From assembly GCA_022826745.1 (NCBI GenBank), contig JAJDUI010000005.1:1-63123 (forward strand): DNA of 63,123 nt. Direction: 5' to 3'. This document shows, piece after piece, positions 36,491 through 45,716 of the stretch. Made by a program: the position numbers and the translations under genes. The notes under the pieces were generated by a model. The model did no database searches. It was given only the letters and a program-made list of their open reading frames with translations, and had not been told where the DNA came from. This stretch comes from Thermoanaerobaculia bacterium (GTDB lineage: Bacteria; Acidobacteriota; Thermoanaerobaculia; Multivoradales; Multivoraceae). Position 1 is the stretch's first letter. Every line of letters begins with the position of its first letter.

Positions 36491-37692
36491 AAGTCCAGCG
36501 ACCGGCCGTCGAGCGTCGTGTACGGCGGAATCGGGTCGGTGGCGTGGAAGCCGAAGATCATGTCGCCGTGGTTCCCGTCCGGGATCGCCGTCACGTCGGG
36601 CAGCCGGTGCTCCTCGACGAAGTCGGGGTCGAGCTCGATGCCGAGACCGGGGCGGCGTCCCAGGTCCAGCAGGCCGTCCTCGACGGTCAGCGGCTCGCCC
36701 AGCAGGCCTTCGATGAAGCGGTTGCCGGTCCGGTCGACCTCGACGGTCAGCCCGTGCCGGTGGGCCGCGACGACGTGGCCGTTGGCGATGACGGCCACCG
36801 GATCGCACCAACTGTGCGGAGCGAACTGGAGCCCCGCGTTCTTCGTCATCTGCGCGATCCGGTTCAGCTCGCTGATGCCGCCGCAGCGGCTGGCGTCGGC
36901 TTGCAGAATGTCCGCGGCGCCGCAGCGGATCAGCTCGCGAAAGCCCTCGACGCCGAACTCGCACTCTCCCACCGCGATCGGCAGGCCGGCGACCTGCCGC
37001 AGCGCCACCAGGTCGTCGATCTCGAGCGGCTGGAAGGGCTCCTCGAACCAGAAGATCCGGTGCTCCACCAGGTGCCGCGCCAGGGAGGTCGCCATCTCGA
37101 GGTTGTAGCGCCGGGTTCCGTCGGCCATCAGGTCGATCTTCGGGCCGACGGCGGCCCGGGTCAGGCGGACGGTCTCGCGGTCGTACTGTTCGTCGACGCC
37201 GGTGCGGAACTTGACCCGCCGGAAGCCCTTCTCGACCATGCGGACCGCCGTGTCGGCGACGGTCTCCGGTGAGCTGTAGAGCAGGCCGCTGGCGTAGGCC
37301 GGAACGCGGGAATCCTCGCCGCCGAGCAGCTCCCAGACCGGCTTGCCCTGGTCTTGTCCCAGGAGATCCCAGAACGCCTGGTCGAGGCCGCCCATCGTCG
37401 TCAGCGCGACGCCCTTGCGGCCGTACCAGTTGGTGCGGAAGAACAGCCGCCACCACAGGCGCTCGATCTGGAGCGGATCGAGACCGATGAGGAACGGGCG
37501 CAGGTGCTTGACCGTCACCTCCACCAGCTCGGGGTGGGAGTAGGCGGAGCCGGTCCCGACACGGCCGTCGTCGGTGTGCACCCGGATCAGCGAGGCGAGG
37601 CGGCCCTTGACCCTGCCCCAGGGCCCAACCCAGCCCTTCCCCTCCGGGTACTCGAAGTAGAGATGGATGGTCTCGACGCGGTCGATTCGCAT
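36487..37692 (-). CDS. Mandelate racemase/muconate-lactonizing-type enolase-superfamily enzyme
   Basis: 401 residues from ATG 37692 (GGAGG 5 nt upstream). Catalytic elements: KFRTGV (KxR on strand 2), metal ligands in LMADGTRRY (Asp), WFEEPFQP (Glu) and GECEFG (Glu), and the late His in FAPHSWCDP. The K-x-R and late-His pattern is typical of the mandelate racemase subgroup, which includes sugar-acid dehydratases and racemases. The gene is divergent from a GPH transporter across 82 bp, consistent with joint use of an imported organic acid. Exact activity cannot be named. Confidence 0.93.
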   Translation of the reverse strand: MRIDRVETIHLYFEYPEGKGWVGPWGRVKGRLASLIRVHTDDGRVGTGSAYSHPELVEVTVKHLRPFLIGLDPLQIERLWWRLFFRTNWYGRKGVALTTMGGLDQAFWDLLGQDQGKPVWELLGGEDSRVPAYASGLLYSSPETVADTAVRMVEKGFRRVKFRTGVDEQYDRETVRLTRAAVGPKIDLMADGTRRYNLEMATSLARHLVEHRIFWFEEPFQPLEIDDLVALRQVAGLPIAVGECEFGVEGFRELIRCGAADILQADASRCGGISELNRIAQMTKNAGLQFAPHSWCDPVAVIANGHVVAAHRHGLTVEVDRTGNRFIEGLLGEPLTVEDGLLDLGRRPGLGIELDPDFVEEHRLPDVTAIPDGNHGDMIFGFHATDPIPPYTTLDGRSLDF

Positions 37693-37715
37693 GGCGCCTC
37701 CGCGAAGATGGAAAC

Positions 37716-37744
37716 ATGACTCGCGGGTCACTTCTGACTATACT
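37716..37744 (+). promoter_or_regulatory. Sigma70-like promoter for the second GPH transporter gene
   Basis: ATGACT (37716-37721) and TATACT (37739-37744) are separated by 17 bp, matching the -35 consensus at four and the -10 at five of six positions. The AAGGAG ribosome site and TTG start follow at 37761 and 37775. The short repeat GGGTCA...TGAACC around the -10 could be an operator. Confidence 0.5.
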
Positions 37745-37774
37745 GAACCCCGATCACGGCAAGGAGAACGACGC

Positions 37775-39157
37775 TTGACCAGGCGGGTCCCGCTGCGACA
37801 TCTGCTGTTCTACGCCAGCCCGGGGATCCCGCTGGCGCTGTTCATCCCGCCGATGCCGGCGATCCTGGCCGCCTTCTACGCCCAGCACACCGCGGCGACC
37901 ACCGCCGGCATCGGCACGGCGATGCTCGTCGCACGGGTGGCGGACGCCCTGACCGATCCGCCGATGGGCTACCTGTCGGACGCGACCCGGAGTCGCTGGG
38001 GCCGCCGCAAGCCGTGGCTCCTGGTGGGGGCTCTGCTCGGCATGGTCGCGATGTGGGTCTTCTTCATGCCCCCGGCCGGCGCCGGCAACTGGTACTTCCT
38101 CCTGGGGCTGCTCATCTACTACGTCGCGATGACGGTCATGAACATCCCGCTCCGGGCTTGGTCGAGCGAACTCTCCGACGACTACAGCGAGCGCTCGCGA
38201 CTGTCGCTCTACCTGACGACCGCGCTGCTCGTCGGGGGTCTCCTCTTCTTCATCCTGCCGCCGCTCCTTGCCCACGAATCCGTCGGACTCCTGGCCTCCG
38301 CCGAGTTCGACCTCGAGACGATGGCCCTGTTCGGCTGGATCGGCATCGCGCTGCTCCCGCTCCTGCTCGGGGCGGCCTGCGCCGGCACGCCGGTCGGTCG
38401 CAGCGCCGGCGAATCCCAGACGTCGATCATCGAGTCGTTCAAGGCCGTCCGCGGCAACGGGCCGTTCTGGTCGCTGATGACCGCGGAGTCGCTGAACTAC
38501 ATCGCGTCCGGCGTCTCGTACTCGGTGCTCATCCTCGCCCTGTCGAACTACTGGGGCTTCGGCGACCGCGTAGCCATCTTCCTGCTCATCGTCGTCGTGA
38601 TCCAGGTCATCGCGATGCCGCCGACCGGCTGGCTGGCGGTCAGGCTCGGCAAGCACCGGACCTGGGGGTTCGGCGTCCTCGGCCAGGCCCTCGTCTTCCC
38701 CCTGGTCTTCTTCATGCCGCCCGGCGCTACGCCGTTCTTCGTCATCGCGCTGTTCGGCGCTGCGATCTCCATCTTCCAGGCCCCGCACATGATGATGCCG
38801 ATGGCCATGCTCACGGACACCGCCGACTACGACCTGATGAAGAGCGGCAAGCAGCGCACCGGCAACTACTTCGCCCTCCAGCACCTGATCTACAAGGGCA
38901 TGAACGCGGTCGGCTACTCGCTGGGCTACTTCCTGCTCGCCTTGGTCGGGTACGACCCGGCGATCTCCGGGAACACGGCGTCGGCGAACGTCGGCCTCCA
39001 GGTCATCGTCGGCGTGGTCGCGCCGGTGTTCCTGCTGGCCTGCGGCGTCGTCCTGTTCCGCTATCCGCTGACCGCGGAGCGCCACGCCGTCATCCAGCGC
39101 TTCATCCGCCGCCGCGAAGCCCGGCTGGCGATCACGGACTCGCCGGTGCCCCAATGA
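37775..39157 (+). CDS. GPH-family MFS-type symporter (second copy)
   Basis: 460 residues with a TTG start at 37775, which has AAGGAG 8 nt upstream; the longer frame upstream overlaps the divergent gene. The MelB-type loop DALTDPPMGYLSDATRSRWGRRKPW is present, with about 12 membrane spans. It overlaps the next gene by ATGA. It sits between an enolase-superfamily enzyme and a serine hydrolase, so the cargo may be a glycoside or sugar acid. It is clearly related to, but not a recent copy of, the transporter at 23303. Confidence 0.92.
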   Translation: MTRRVPLRHLLFYASPGIPLALFIPPMPAILAAFYAQHTAATTAGIGTAMLVARVADALTDPPMGYLSDATRSRWGRRKPWLLVGALLGMVAMWVFFMPPAGAGNWYFLLGLLIYYVAMTVMNIPLRAWSSELSDDYSERSRLSLYLTTALLVGGLLFFILPPLLAHESVGLLASAEFDLETMALFGWIGIALLPLLLGAACAGTPVGRSAGESQTSIIESFKAVRGNGPFWSLMTAESLNYIASGVSYSVLILALSNYWGFGDRVAIFLLIVVVIQVIAMPPTGWLAVRLGKHRTWGFGVLGQALVFPLVFFMPPGATPFFVIALFGAAISIFQAPHMMMPMAMLTDTADYDLMKSGKQRTGNYFALQHLIYKGMNAVGYSLGYFLLALVGYDPAISGNTASANVGLQVIVGVVAPVFLLACGVVLFRYPLTAERHAVIQRFIRRREARLAITDSPVPQ

Positions 39158-40347
39158 CGCAGCCCGCGCAACCCGCGAACGCCGCCACGAGCATCGACCG
39201 CGAGCTCGACTCGCTGCTCGAAGGCCAATTGGCGTCCGGCGCCAGGAACGCGGTGGCCCGAATCGAGGCGCCGGCGGCGGGTTTCGCCTGGGAGCACGCC
39301 GCCGGCGTCGCGCGCGAGGACACCGGCCAGGCGATGACGCCGAACCACCGCTTTCACACCGCGAGCGTCAGCAAGTCGATGACCGCGCTCCTCGTCGTCC
39401 AACTCGCCGACGAGGGCGCTCTCGGCCCCGAGGGCGTGGACGCGCGGTACGTCGAGTTCGGGGTCTTCCCGGACGAGATCCAGGAGCGCCTCCTCACCCG
39501 TGGCGGACAGCCCGCCCTGGCCGCCGTCACGCTCCGCCACATGCTGTCGCACACATCGGGCTTCCGGGACGCCTTCGTCGACGACGGTTCCCGGACCTCG
39601 AAGGAAACCGGACGGCCGGCGCCGGGGTCGATCATCGGCAACGACGCGACCCGTAACTTCACCGCCGCGTGGTCGCCCTGGCTGCCGGAGGGCGACTCGG
39701 CGGAAGAACGCGGCGTCATCAACTACTACCTGTCGCAACCCGGCATGAGCGAGGCCCTGTCCGAGCCCGGAACCGCGTTTCACTACAGCGACACCGCCTT
39801 CGTTCTGCTCGCGCTGCTGGTCGAACGGGTGACGGGCAAGAGCTACCACGCCAATCTGCGGGACCGGATCCTCACGCCCTGCGATCTGCGGGACAGCTAC
39901 CTGGCCTACCGGGACGATCCGCCGCTGGGGCCTCGCCGCCAGCCCGAGTCCGACGTCCATGCCTACGGCATACCGATGTTGAGTTCAGGCAAGAACCTGT
40001 CCTTCGACTGGGGCGGCGGCGGACTGGTGACGACCGCCGGGGACTTGGTCCGGTTTCAACGGGCCCTGGCCGAGCACCGGCTGCCCGGCTCGAGTCGGAT
40101 CCTGCCCCGGACGACCGCCTGGACCCGGCCCGCCGGCCTGGCCGGGCTGCGAACGGGCGTCGGCCTCGGCCTGTTCCGCACCCGCTACCCCGGCGGCGAG
40201 CTGTGGGGCCACTCCGGCGCCTGGGGCGCCAAGATGGATTGCGAGCAGGCTGCCGGCATCTACTTCGCCGGCACCGTCAACCAGGCGAACGCAGCCGCCG
40301 GCTGGCATCACCCGTTGATCGCCCGGGTCGCCGAGCACATCCAATGA
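39154..40347 (+). CDS. Serine hydrolase, beta-lactamase/PBP-like family, cytoplasmic
   Basis: 397 residues, ATG 39154 overlapping the transporter stop. Motifs: SVSK (SxxK in FHTASVSKSMTA), YSD in AFHYSDTAF, and HSGAWGAKMD. No signal peptide is visible, unlike the other family members in the window. Coupling to a GPH transporter suggests that it hydrolyses an imported ester, lactone or amide. Confidence 0.9.
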   Translation: MTQPAQPANAATSIDRELDSLLEGQLASGARNAVARIEAPAAGFAWEHAAGVAREDTGQAMTPNHRFHTASVSKSMTALLVVQLADEGALGPEGVDARYVEFGVFPDEIQERLLTRGGQPALAAVTLRHMLSHTSGFRDAFVDDGSRTSKETGRPAPGSIIGNDATRNFTAAWSPWLPEGDSAEERGVINYYLSQPGMSEALSEPGTAFHYSDTAFVLLALLVERVTGKSYHANLRDRILTPCDLRDSYLAYRDDPPLGPRRQPESDVHAYGIPMLSSGKNLSFDWGGGGLVTTAGDLVRFQRALAEHRLPGSSRILPRTTAWTRPAGLAGLRTGVGLGLFRTRYPGGELWGHSGAWGAKMDCEQAAGIYFAGTVNQANAAAGWHHPLIARVAEHIQ

Positions 40348-40363
40348 GGAAGGAGTAGAGACC

Positions 40364-41431
40364 ATGCGCCAGTTCATCCAACGACATCCCTTCTGGAGCT
40401 TCTACGCGGCCGCCTTCCTGATCGGCCTGCTGGCCTGGATCTACCTGATGACGGTGGAGCTCGTCCTGCAGGGCGAGCGCGGCCCCGACTACAGCGCCTA
40501 CGGCGAGTTCGTGGGCTACCGGGACGCGACCCGGGCGGCGCACCCGATCCTCCACCACCACGGCGACAGCGTCCTGCTGTACATGCAGGCCGCCGCCAGC
40601 AAGATGCCGATCCTGCTGCCGATGTTCTCCTTCCCCTTCGCGCCGACGCTGGCCGCGCTGCTGATCGTGGGGATCGGCTGGAAACGGCTCGGGCTGCGGG
40701 CGCTGCTCGGCCTCTACCGGCCGATCCGGGGCAACGTGAGCGCGCGGGAAGGAGCGCAGCTCTACGCCATCCTGGTCGGCTTCCTGGTCACGTTCGTGAG
40801 CAGCCTGCTCATCTTCGAGCAACTCTTCGGCGACCCGGCGAAGGTACAGAACGCGGTCGCGCACATCGGCCTGCTCGACTGGCAGACCTTCGTCGCGACC
40901 CTGCTGGTCGCGGGCTTCCTCAACCAGGGCGCGCTGCTCGAGGAACTCGGCTGGCGCGGCTACGCCCTGCCGCTCCTCGTCCGCAAGTGGAGCAACCCGC
41001 TGCTCGCCTGCGTCGTGCTCGGCGTCCTCTGGGCGCTGTGGCACTTCCCGCGCGAGATCCCGGGGATCCTGTCCGGCCAGAGTCTTGCCGCCCTGGTGCA
41101 GTGGCACCTGATCTTCTTCCTGTCGACCATCGGCATGACGATCGTCGCGTTCTACTTCGTCAATGCCGCGGGCGGCAGCGTCATCCCGGCAATCCTGATC
41201 CACGGCGTCCTCAACCACGTCGGCAACATGTTCGGCGCGGAGCAACTGGTCGGCCGGTCCTACGGCGGGATGATCGGGCCGGTCGGCTGGGCGATCGCCG
41301 GCGTCGTGGTCATCGCACTCGTCGGACCGGACCTCGGCTGGAAGCGCCGGGTCGAGGCCCTGGGCGACTCCGACCCGAGCCTGATCTGGGCCGGTTCCGG
41401 CGAGGCCGCGCCCTCGCCGTCAAAGGCCTGA
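40364..41431 (+). CDS. CPBP-family intramembrane metalloprotease (CAAX protease/Abi)
   Basis: 355 residues with about eight membrane helices. Family motifs in order: EELGWRGYALPLL (EExxxR), VLWALWHFP (FxxxH-type) and ILIHGVLNHVGNMF (HxxxN). These place a Glu/His metal site within the membrane. CPBP proteins process prenylated or membrane peptides, or act in bacteriocin immunity; some neighbour peptide-secretion systems, which are not seen here. It is 16 bp after the serine hydrolase and 13 bp before the Rieske dioxygenase gene, so it lies inside a long plus-strand transcript. Confidence 0.93.
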   Translation: MRQFIQRHPFWSFYAAAFLIGLLAWIYLMTVELVLQGERGPDYSAYGEFVGYRDATRAAHPILHHHGDSVLLYMQAAASKMPILLPMFSFPFAPTLAALLIVGIGWKRLGLRALLGLYRPIRGNVSAREGAQLYAILVGFLVTFVSSLLIFEQLFGDPAKVQNAVAHIGLLDWQTFVATLLVAGFLNQGALLEELGWRGYALPLLVRKWSNPLLACVVLGVLWALWHFPREIPGILSGQSLAALVQWHLIFFLSTIGMTIVAFYFVNAAGGSVIPAILIHGVLNHVGNMFGAEQLVGRSYGGMIGPVGWAIAGVVVIALVGPDLGWKRRVEALGDSDPSLIWAGSGEAAPSPSKA

Positions 41432-41444
41432 AGGGAGGCGAACG

Positions 41445-42713
41445 ATGGATGCCCGTCACGACCTGATCGAACGTAGCGTCGCACCGGACGCCTCCTGGAT
41501 CCGGCCCGACATCTTCTCTGACGAGGCGCTCTACCGCCTGGAGCAGGAGAGGATCTTCGGCCGCTGCTGGCTGCTCCTCGGACACGAGAGCCAGTTGCCG
41601 GAGCCTGGCTCGTTCTTCCGTACCCACATGGGCGAGGAGCCCGTTCTCGTCACCCGCACGCTCGAGGGCGAGGTCCGCGCCTTCCTCAACGTCTGCCGGC
41701 ACCGGGGCGCCCAACTCTGCCACGAGGACCGCGGCGTGGCGAAGTCGTTCAACTGCCGCTATCACGGCTGGGCCTACGCCTGCGACGGCAAGCTGCTGGC
41801 GGCGCCCGGGGAAAAGCAGCTCTACTACGGCGAGCTGGACAGGGAGGAGTGGGGCCTCATCCGGGTGGCGCAGGTCGAGAGCTACAAGGGCCTCGTCTTC
41901 GGCAACTTCGACCCGGACGCCCCGCCGCTCGCCGACTACCTGGGCAACATGGCCTGGTACCTCGACATCCTGCTCGACCGCCGCGCCGGTGGTACCGAGC
42001 TGCTCGGCGTGCAGCGCTGGCGGATCCCCGCGAACTGGAAGATCGTCGCCGAGAACCACGTGGGCGACGAGTACCACGTCGGCTTCACCCACGGGTCGCA
42101 ACTGACGCGGCCCATCGAGAGTCGCGCGGCGCCGGCTCCGCTGGCCCGCGAGATCCGCCCCGAACTCGGCCACGGCATCGGCGTCGACATCATCCCCGAG
42201 GATCTCTCCCCCGGCGAGCGCGGAGGCTTCGACGAAGAGGTCAACGAGTACCTGCGGTCGATCGCCGGCGAGATGACGGAGCGCCTGGGCGAGATGAGGC
42301 CGCGGCTGTTCCCGATCCACGGACTCGTCTTCCCCACCCTGGGCATGGTCCCGATCCTCAACTCGATCCGCGTGATCCACCCGAAAGGCCCCAACGAAAT
42401 CGAACTCTGGTCCTACTGCATGGTCGACCGGGACGCCCCGAAACGGGTCAAGGAGATCCTGGTCCAGCGGTCGGTCTCGGCGTTCGGTCCGGCCGGCTCC
42501 TTCGAGCAGGACGATTCCGCCAACTGGACCGGCGTGACCCGAAACACCGCCGGCCACCAGGCCCGGAAACACCGCCTCAACCTGTCGATGGGATTGGGGC
42601 ACGAAGGGGAGGTCGACGGACTGCGGGGCGAGGTGGGACTGACCGCGAGCGACATCAACCAGCGGGGCTTCTACCTGCGCTGGGTCCAGGAGATGACCGG
42701 GGGCCAGGCATGA
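41445..42713 (+). CDS. Rieske non-haem iron ring-hydroxylating dioxygenase, large (alpha) subunit
   Basis: 422 residues, ATG 41445 preceded by AGGGAGG. The Rieske cluster ligands are C84-x-H86 and C104-x2-H107 (CRHRGAQLC...NCRYHGW). The mononuclear iron site is D208-x2-H211-x4-H216 (GDEYHVGFTH). The length fits alpha subunits of aromatic dioxygenases of the biphenyl/benzoate type. It overlaps the small-subunit gene by ATGA. No ferredoxin or reductase gene is adjacent, so electrons must come from elsewhere. With the SDR following, it should form and oxidise a cis-dihydrodiol or hydroxylated ring. Confidence 0.96.
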   Translation: MDARHDLIERSVAPDASWIRPDIFSDEALYRLEQERIFGRCWLLLGHESQLPEPGSFFRTHMGEEPVLVTRTLEGEVRAFLNVCRHRGAQLCHEDRGVAKSFNCRYHGWAYACDGKLLAAPGEKQLYYGELDREEWGLIRVAQVESYKGLVFGNFDPDAPPLADYLGNMAWYLDILLDRRAGGTELLGVQRWRIPANWKIVAENHVGDEYHVGFTHGSQLTRPIESRAAPAPLAREIRPELGHGIGVDIIPEDLSPGERGGFDEEVNEYLRSIAGEMTERLGEMRPRLFPIHGLVFPTLGMVPILNSIRVIHPKGPNEIELWSYCMVDRDAPKRVKEILVQRSVSAFGPAGSFEQDDSANWTGVTRNTAGHQARKHRLNLSMGLGHEGEVDGLRGEVGLTASDINQRGFYLRWVQEMTGGQA

Positions 42714-43249
42714 CCCTCGTCGACGCGCAACTGCTGGCCGACCTGCACTTCTGGTACGCGCGCGAGGCCCGCCTGCTCGACGAGCGGCGCTACGACCTCT
42801 GGCTCGAGACGGTGGACGATGCGATCCGCTACCAGGTCCCGACCCGCTACCTCACCGCCCAGGCCGACATCACCGACTTCGGCGCCTGGACGGTCGACCG
42901 GGAACTCGCCCAGGCTTCCGACGTTCTGCTCATCGACGACGACCACGCCGGGATCAGCAAGCGGATCGAGCGGCTGCAGTCGGGCATGGCCTGGGCCGAG
43001 ATGCCGCCGTCCATCACCCGCCGGATCGTCTCGAACATCGAGCCGGGCGAGGCGCAGGAAGACGGCGGCATCGAGGTCTTCTCCGCGCTGCTGGCGTTCA
43101 AGAGCCGCGGTCCGGACGAGCGGAGCTTCCTCACCGCCCAGCGCCGCGATCTCCTGCTGCCCGCCGACGGCGACTTTCGCCTGCGGCGCCGCCTGGTGAT
43201 CATCGACGATACGGTGCTCATGGGCGAGAATCTTTCCATCGTCCTCTGA
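42710..43249 (+). CDS. Ring-hydroxylating dioxygenase small (beta) subunit
   Basis: 179 residues, coupled by ATGA to the alpha subunit. The sequence LHFWYAREARLLDERRYDLWLETVDDAIRYQVP and the late RRRLVIIDDTVLMGENLSIVL match the cystatin-like beta subunit that packs in alpha3beta3 dioxygenases. It has no cofactor. It is the expected partner of the upstream alpha subunit. Confidence 0.95.
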   Translation: MTLVDAQLLADLHFWYAREARLLDERRYDLWLETVDDAIRYQVPTRYLTAQADITDFGAWTVDRELAQASDVLLIDDDHAGISKRIERLQSGMAWAEMPPSITRRIVSNIEPGEAQEDGGIEVFSALLAFKSRGPDERSFLTAQRRDLLLPADGDFRLRRRLVIIDDTVLMGENLSIVL

Positions 43250-43262
43250 GGAGAAAGCTGTC

Positions 43263-44033
43263 GTGTCCAGGTTCGACCAGAAGATCTGCCTCGTCACCGG
43301 TGGCGCGTCCGGCATCGGCAGGGCCACCTGCGAGGCGCTTGGCGCCCGGGGTGCCCATGTCGTCGTCACGGACATCGACGAAGCCGCGGGATGCGACGCC
43401 GCCGCCGCGGTCGGCGGCGAGTTCGCGCATCTCGACGTTAGCGACCGGGACGCCTGGAGGAGCGTCGTGCAGGGAATTGTCGCGGCGCACGGCGGCCTCG
43501 ATCTCGTCCATCTCAACGCCGGCGTAACGACCTATCCAGCGGCCGGGGGCGGCTTTCCCGCCGTCGACATCGCCGCCATCCCGGCGGACGTCTACCGCCG
43601 GACCATGAGCGTCAACGTCGACGGAGTCGTCTTCGGCGTGGGCGCGACCGTGCAGGCGCTGGAGAACCGGGGCGGCGGAGCGATCGTCGTGACGGCCTCG
43701 GTTGCCGGGCTCGGCACGTGGGAAGTGGACCCCCTCTACACGATGACCAAGCACGCCGTGGTCGGCCTGGTGCGCTCGCTCGCACCGTCCCTCGCACAGC
43801 GGGGGATCACGCTCAACGCGATCTGTCCGGCCGCCGTCGACACGAAGATCTTCGGCCCCGAGGCCGAGGACTTCGTGAGGGAAACCGGCCTCCGACTCAT
43901 GCCGCCTTCCCAGGTTGCTGATGCCGTCATCGAGGCAGCGGCCGGCGGCGAGACCGGCCAGTGCTGGGTCTGCTACGACGGCCACGATCCGAAGCTCTAC
44001 ATACCGGCCCCGCTTCCGGGGCTGGACGACTAG
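43263..44033 (+). CDS. SDR dehydrogenase, probable dihydrodiol or alcohol dehydrogenase of the dioxygenase operon
   Basis: 256 residues, GTG start 13 bp after the beta subunit with GAGGAGAAAG upstream. NAD-binding TGGASGIG, HLNAG, active-site Ser in TASVAGLG and Tyr-Lys in YTMTK are all present. The position directly after the two dioxygenase subunits suggests oxidation of the dihydrodiol product. The C-terminal QCWVCYDGHDPKLY is unusual and rich in aromatic residues. Confidence 0.92.
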   Translation: MSRFDQKICLVTGGASGIGRATCEALGARGAHVVVTDIDEAAGCDAAAAVGGEFAHLDVSDRDAWRSVVQGIVAAHGGLDLVHLNAGVTTYPAAGGGFPAVDIAAIPADVYRRTMSVNVDGVVFGVGATVQALENRGGGAIVVTASVAGLGTWEVDPLYTMTKHAVVGLVRSLAPSLAQRGITLNAICPAAVDTKIFGPEAEDFVRETGLRLMPPSQVADAVIEAAAGGETGQCWVCYDGHDPKLYIPAPLPGLDD

Positions 44034-44070
44034 GCGTCAGTGCCGCGTCCTGCGGCCGGCGCGAAGTACC

Positions 44071-45714
44071 CTAGTTCTCTTCGGCGCCAGCGGTTGCAGC
44101 CGGGAACAGCACGCTGGCGACGCCCGGGAAGCGGCCGCCCAGTTCCTGCAGGATCCGCGTCGCCTCCTCTTCGGTCACCTTGCACAGCTCCGAGGCCCAG
44201 AAGCCGGTGACCGCCGCGTAGCCGAAGCCGGCGCGCCGGATGTCGGCGACGCCCTGGCGGAACGCCTCGACATCCCAGTCGTTCCGCGCCCCTTCGAGAA
44301 CACGCGTCGACTCGAGGGCCTGGTCGAGTTCGGCCTGCGGCATCTCGCCAGGCACGCCCACGTACATCCTGAACATCGCGGCGTAGACGACGCCGCGCAC
44401 GTACGAGACCTTCCACGTCCAGTCCTCGGAAGTCGGTGAAACGTCGAAGTCCGGTCCGGTCCACAGCATCCAGTTCTCGATGAACGGCGGAATCAGGGAG
44501 ACGTCGGCCGCGCTGTCGGGCAGGCTCCACTGGTTCGACGCGACCATCAAGGAGACGTCCAGGTCGGGCCAGCCCCAGCCGTCGGTGCGCCAGCCGAACA
44601 TGTGGCCGCCGGCGTGGCTGAAGGACATCGTCGCCTGGCCGTGGTCCCGGAGCAGCCAGACCAGACCCAGGTCGAGGCCGGGCCCAAGCTCCTCGTGCTG
44701 GGGGGTGAGCATCTGTTCGACGGTTTCCGGCTGGAGGACCTGATAGTCGTTGTAACTCCCGCTCGCGAGCATGGCCATCAGCAGTCGCAGATGATCGGCG
44801 GGCTTCGCCAGCACGCCGCCGGCGGGATAGTGGCTGAAGTAGAGCGGAATCGTGGGAATGAGCGCCCCGCCCATCCGCGCGTAGCCGGTGCTCATCTGCT
44901 CCCAGATCTCGGGGCGCACGTAGTCCCGGTGCTGCGCGGGCGGGTACTGGGACGACTCAATGCCCAGCGGGTCCATGACGTGCTTCTGCACGTAGTCGGC
45001 GAACGAGAGTCCTTCCGGGTTCGCCGTCTCGACGATCAGGCCGAGCGTGGCCAGGCCCGGGTTGGAGTAGTTGTAGCGCTCGCCGACCGGCGCGACCCAG
45101 AATGGCGCGACGCCGCCGCCGACCGGGCTCGTGGTCGAGTCGAAACTCTCCTTGAGCGCCTGAGCAAGCGGGACCGGCTTGTGCCAGACGCCGCTGGCGC
45201 CGCCGGTCGAGATCCCCGAGCGATGCGTCAGCAGGTCGTGCACCGTGATGTCGCGCGCACCCAGCGGATTGTGCACCTCGAAGGGCAGGTGGTCGTTGAT
45301 CGGATCGTCCAGCGACAGCACGCCGCGATCCACAAGCTGCATGACGGCGGTGGCGGTGTAGGTCTTGCCCAGGGAACCGGAGTGGTACACCGTCTCCGGG
45401 GTCATCGGCCTGCCGCTCGCAACGTCGGCGTAGCCGAAGCCCGCCTCCCAGATGAGCCTCCCCTTGTAGCCCAGGGCGAGATTGAGTCCGGGCGTGCCCT
45501 GGGCGCGCAGGACGTGCGGTACGAAGTCCCGCAGGGCGTCGATCAGCCGGAGCTCGAAAGCGCGGTCCGTGTGCACCGTCTCGGTCATCGGGACCGTCCG
45601 TTCGGTCTGGGCCCCCGCAGCCATCGTCAGGGCCGAGCTCAGGAGAAGCGTCCCCACAAGGACACGGCAGGGGAGCTTCCCCGCAGTGGATCGGATGTTG
45701 CAGCGGGCATGCAT
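44071..45714 (-). CDS. Serine hydrolase, beta-lactamase family, exported
   Basis: 547 residues from ATG 45714 (AAGGAG 8 nt upstream). A signal peptide ends near AAGAQ. Motifs: SLGK (SxxK in VYHSGSLGKTYTA), YSN (RYNYSNPG) and HAGGH (SFSHAGGHMFGW). A C-terminal ~120-residue extension with GFWASEL...RILQELGGRFPG follows the catalytic domain. It starts 2 bp after the CapA-like stop, so both are co-transcribed. A decayed paralogue of this gene lies at about 60.8-61.4 kb. Confidence 0.92.
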   Translation of the reverse strand: MHARCNIRSTAGKLPCRVLVGTLLLSSALTMAAGAQTERTVPMTETVHTDRAFELRLIDALRDFVPHVLRAQGTPGLNLALGYKGRLIWEAGFGYADVASGRPMTPETVYHSGSLGKTYTATAVMQLVDRGVLSLDDPINDHLPFEVHNPLGARDITVHDLLTHRSGISTGGASGVWHKPVPLAQALKESFDSTTSPVGGGVAPFWVAPVGERYNYSNPGLATLGLIVETANPEGLSFADYVQKHVMDPLGIESSQYPPAQHRDYVRPEIWEQMSTGYARMGGALIPTIPLYFSHYPAGGVLAKPADHLRLLMAMLASGSYNDYQVLQPETVEQMLTPQHEELGPGLDLGLVWLLRDHGQATMSFSHAGGHMFGWRTDGWGWPDLDVSLMVASNQWSLPDSAADVSLIPPFIENWMLWTGPDFDVSPTSEDWTWKVSYVRGVVYAAMFRMYVGVPGEMPQAELDQALESTRVLEGARNDWDVEAFRQGVADIRRAGFGYAAVTGFWASELCKVTEEEATRILQELGGRFPGVASVLFPAATAGAEEN

Positions 45715-45716
45715 GC

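Noticed and set aside
35711..37717. 668-residue minus-strand frame
   Set aside because: Overlaps the TetR and enolase-superfamily genes in other frames; no recognisable domain.
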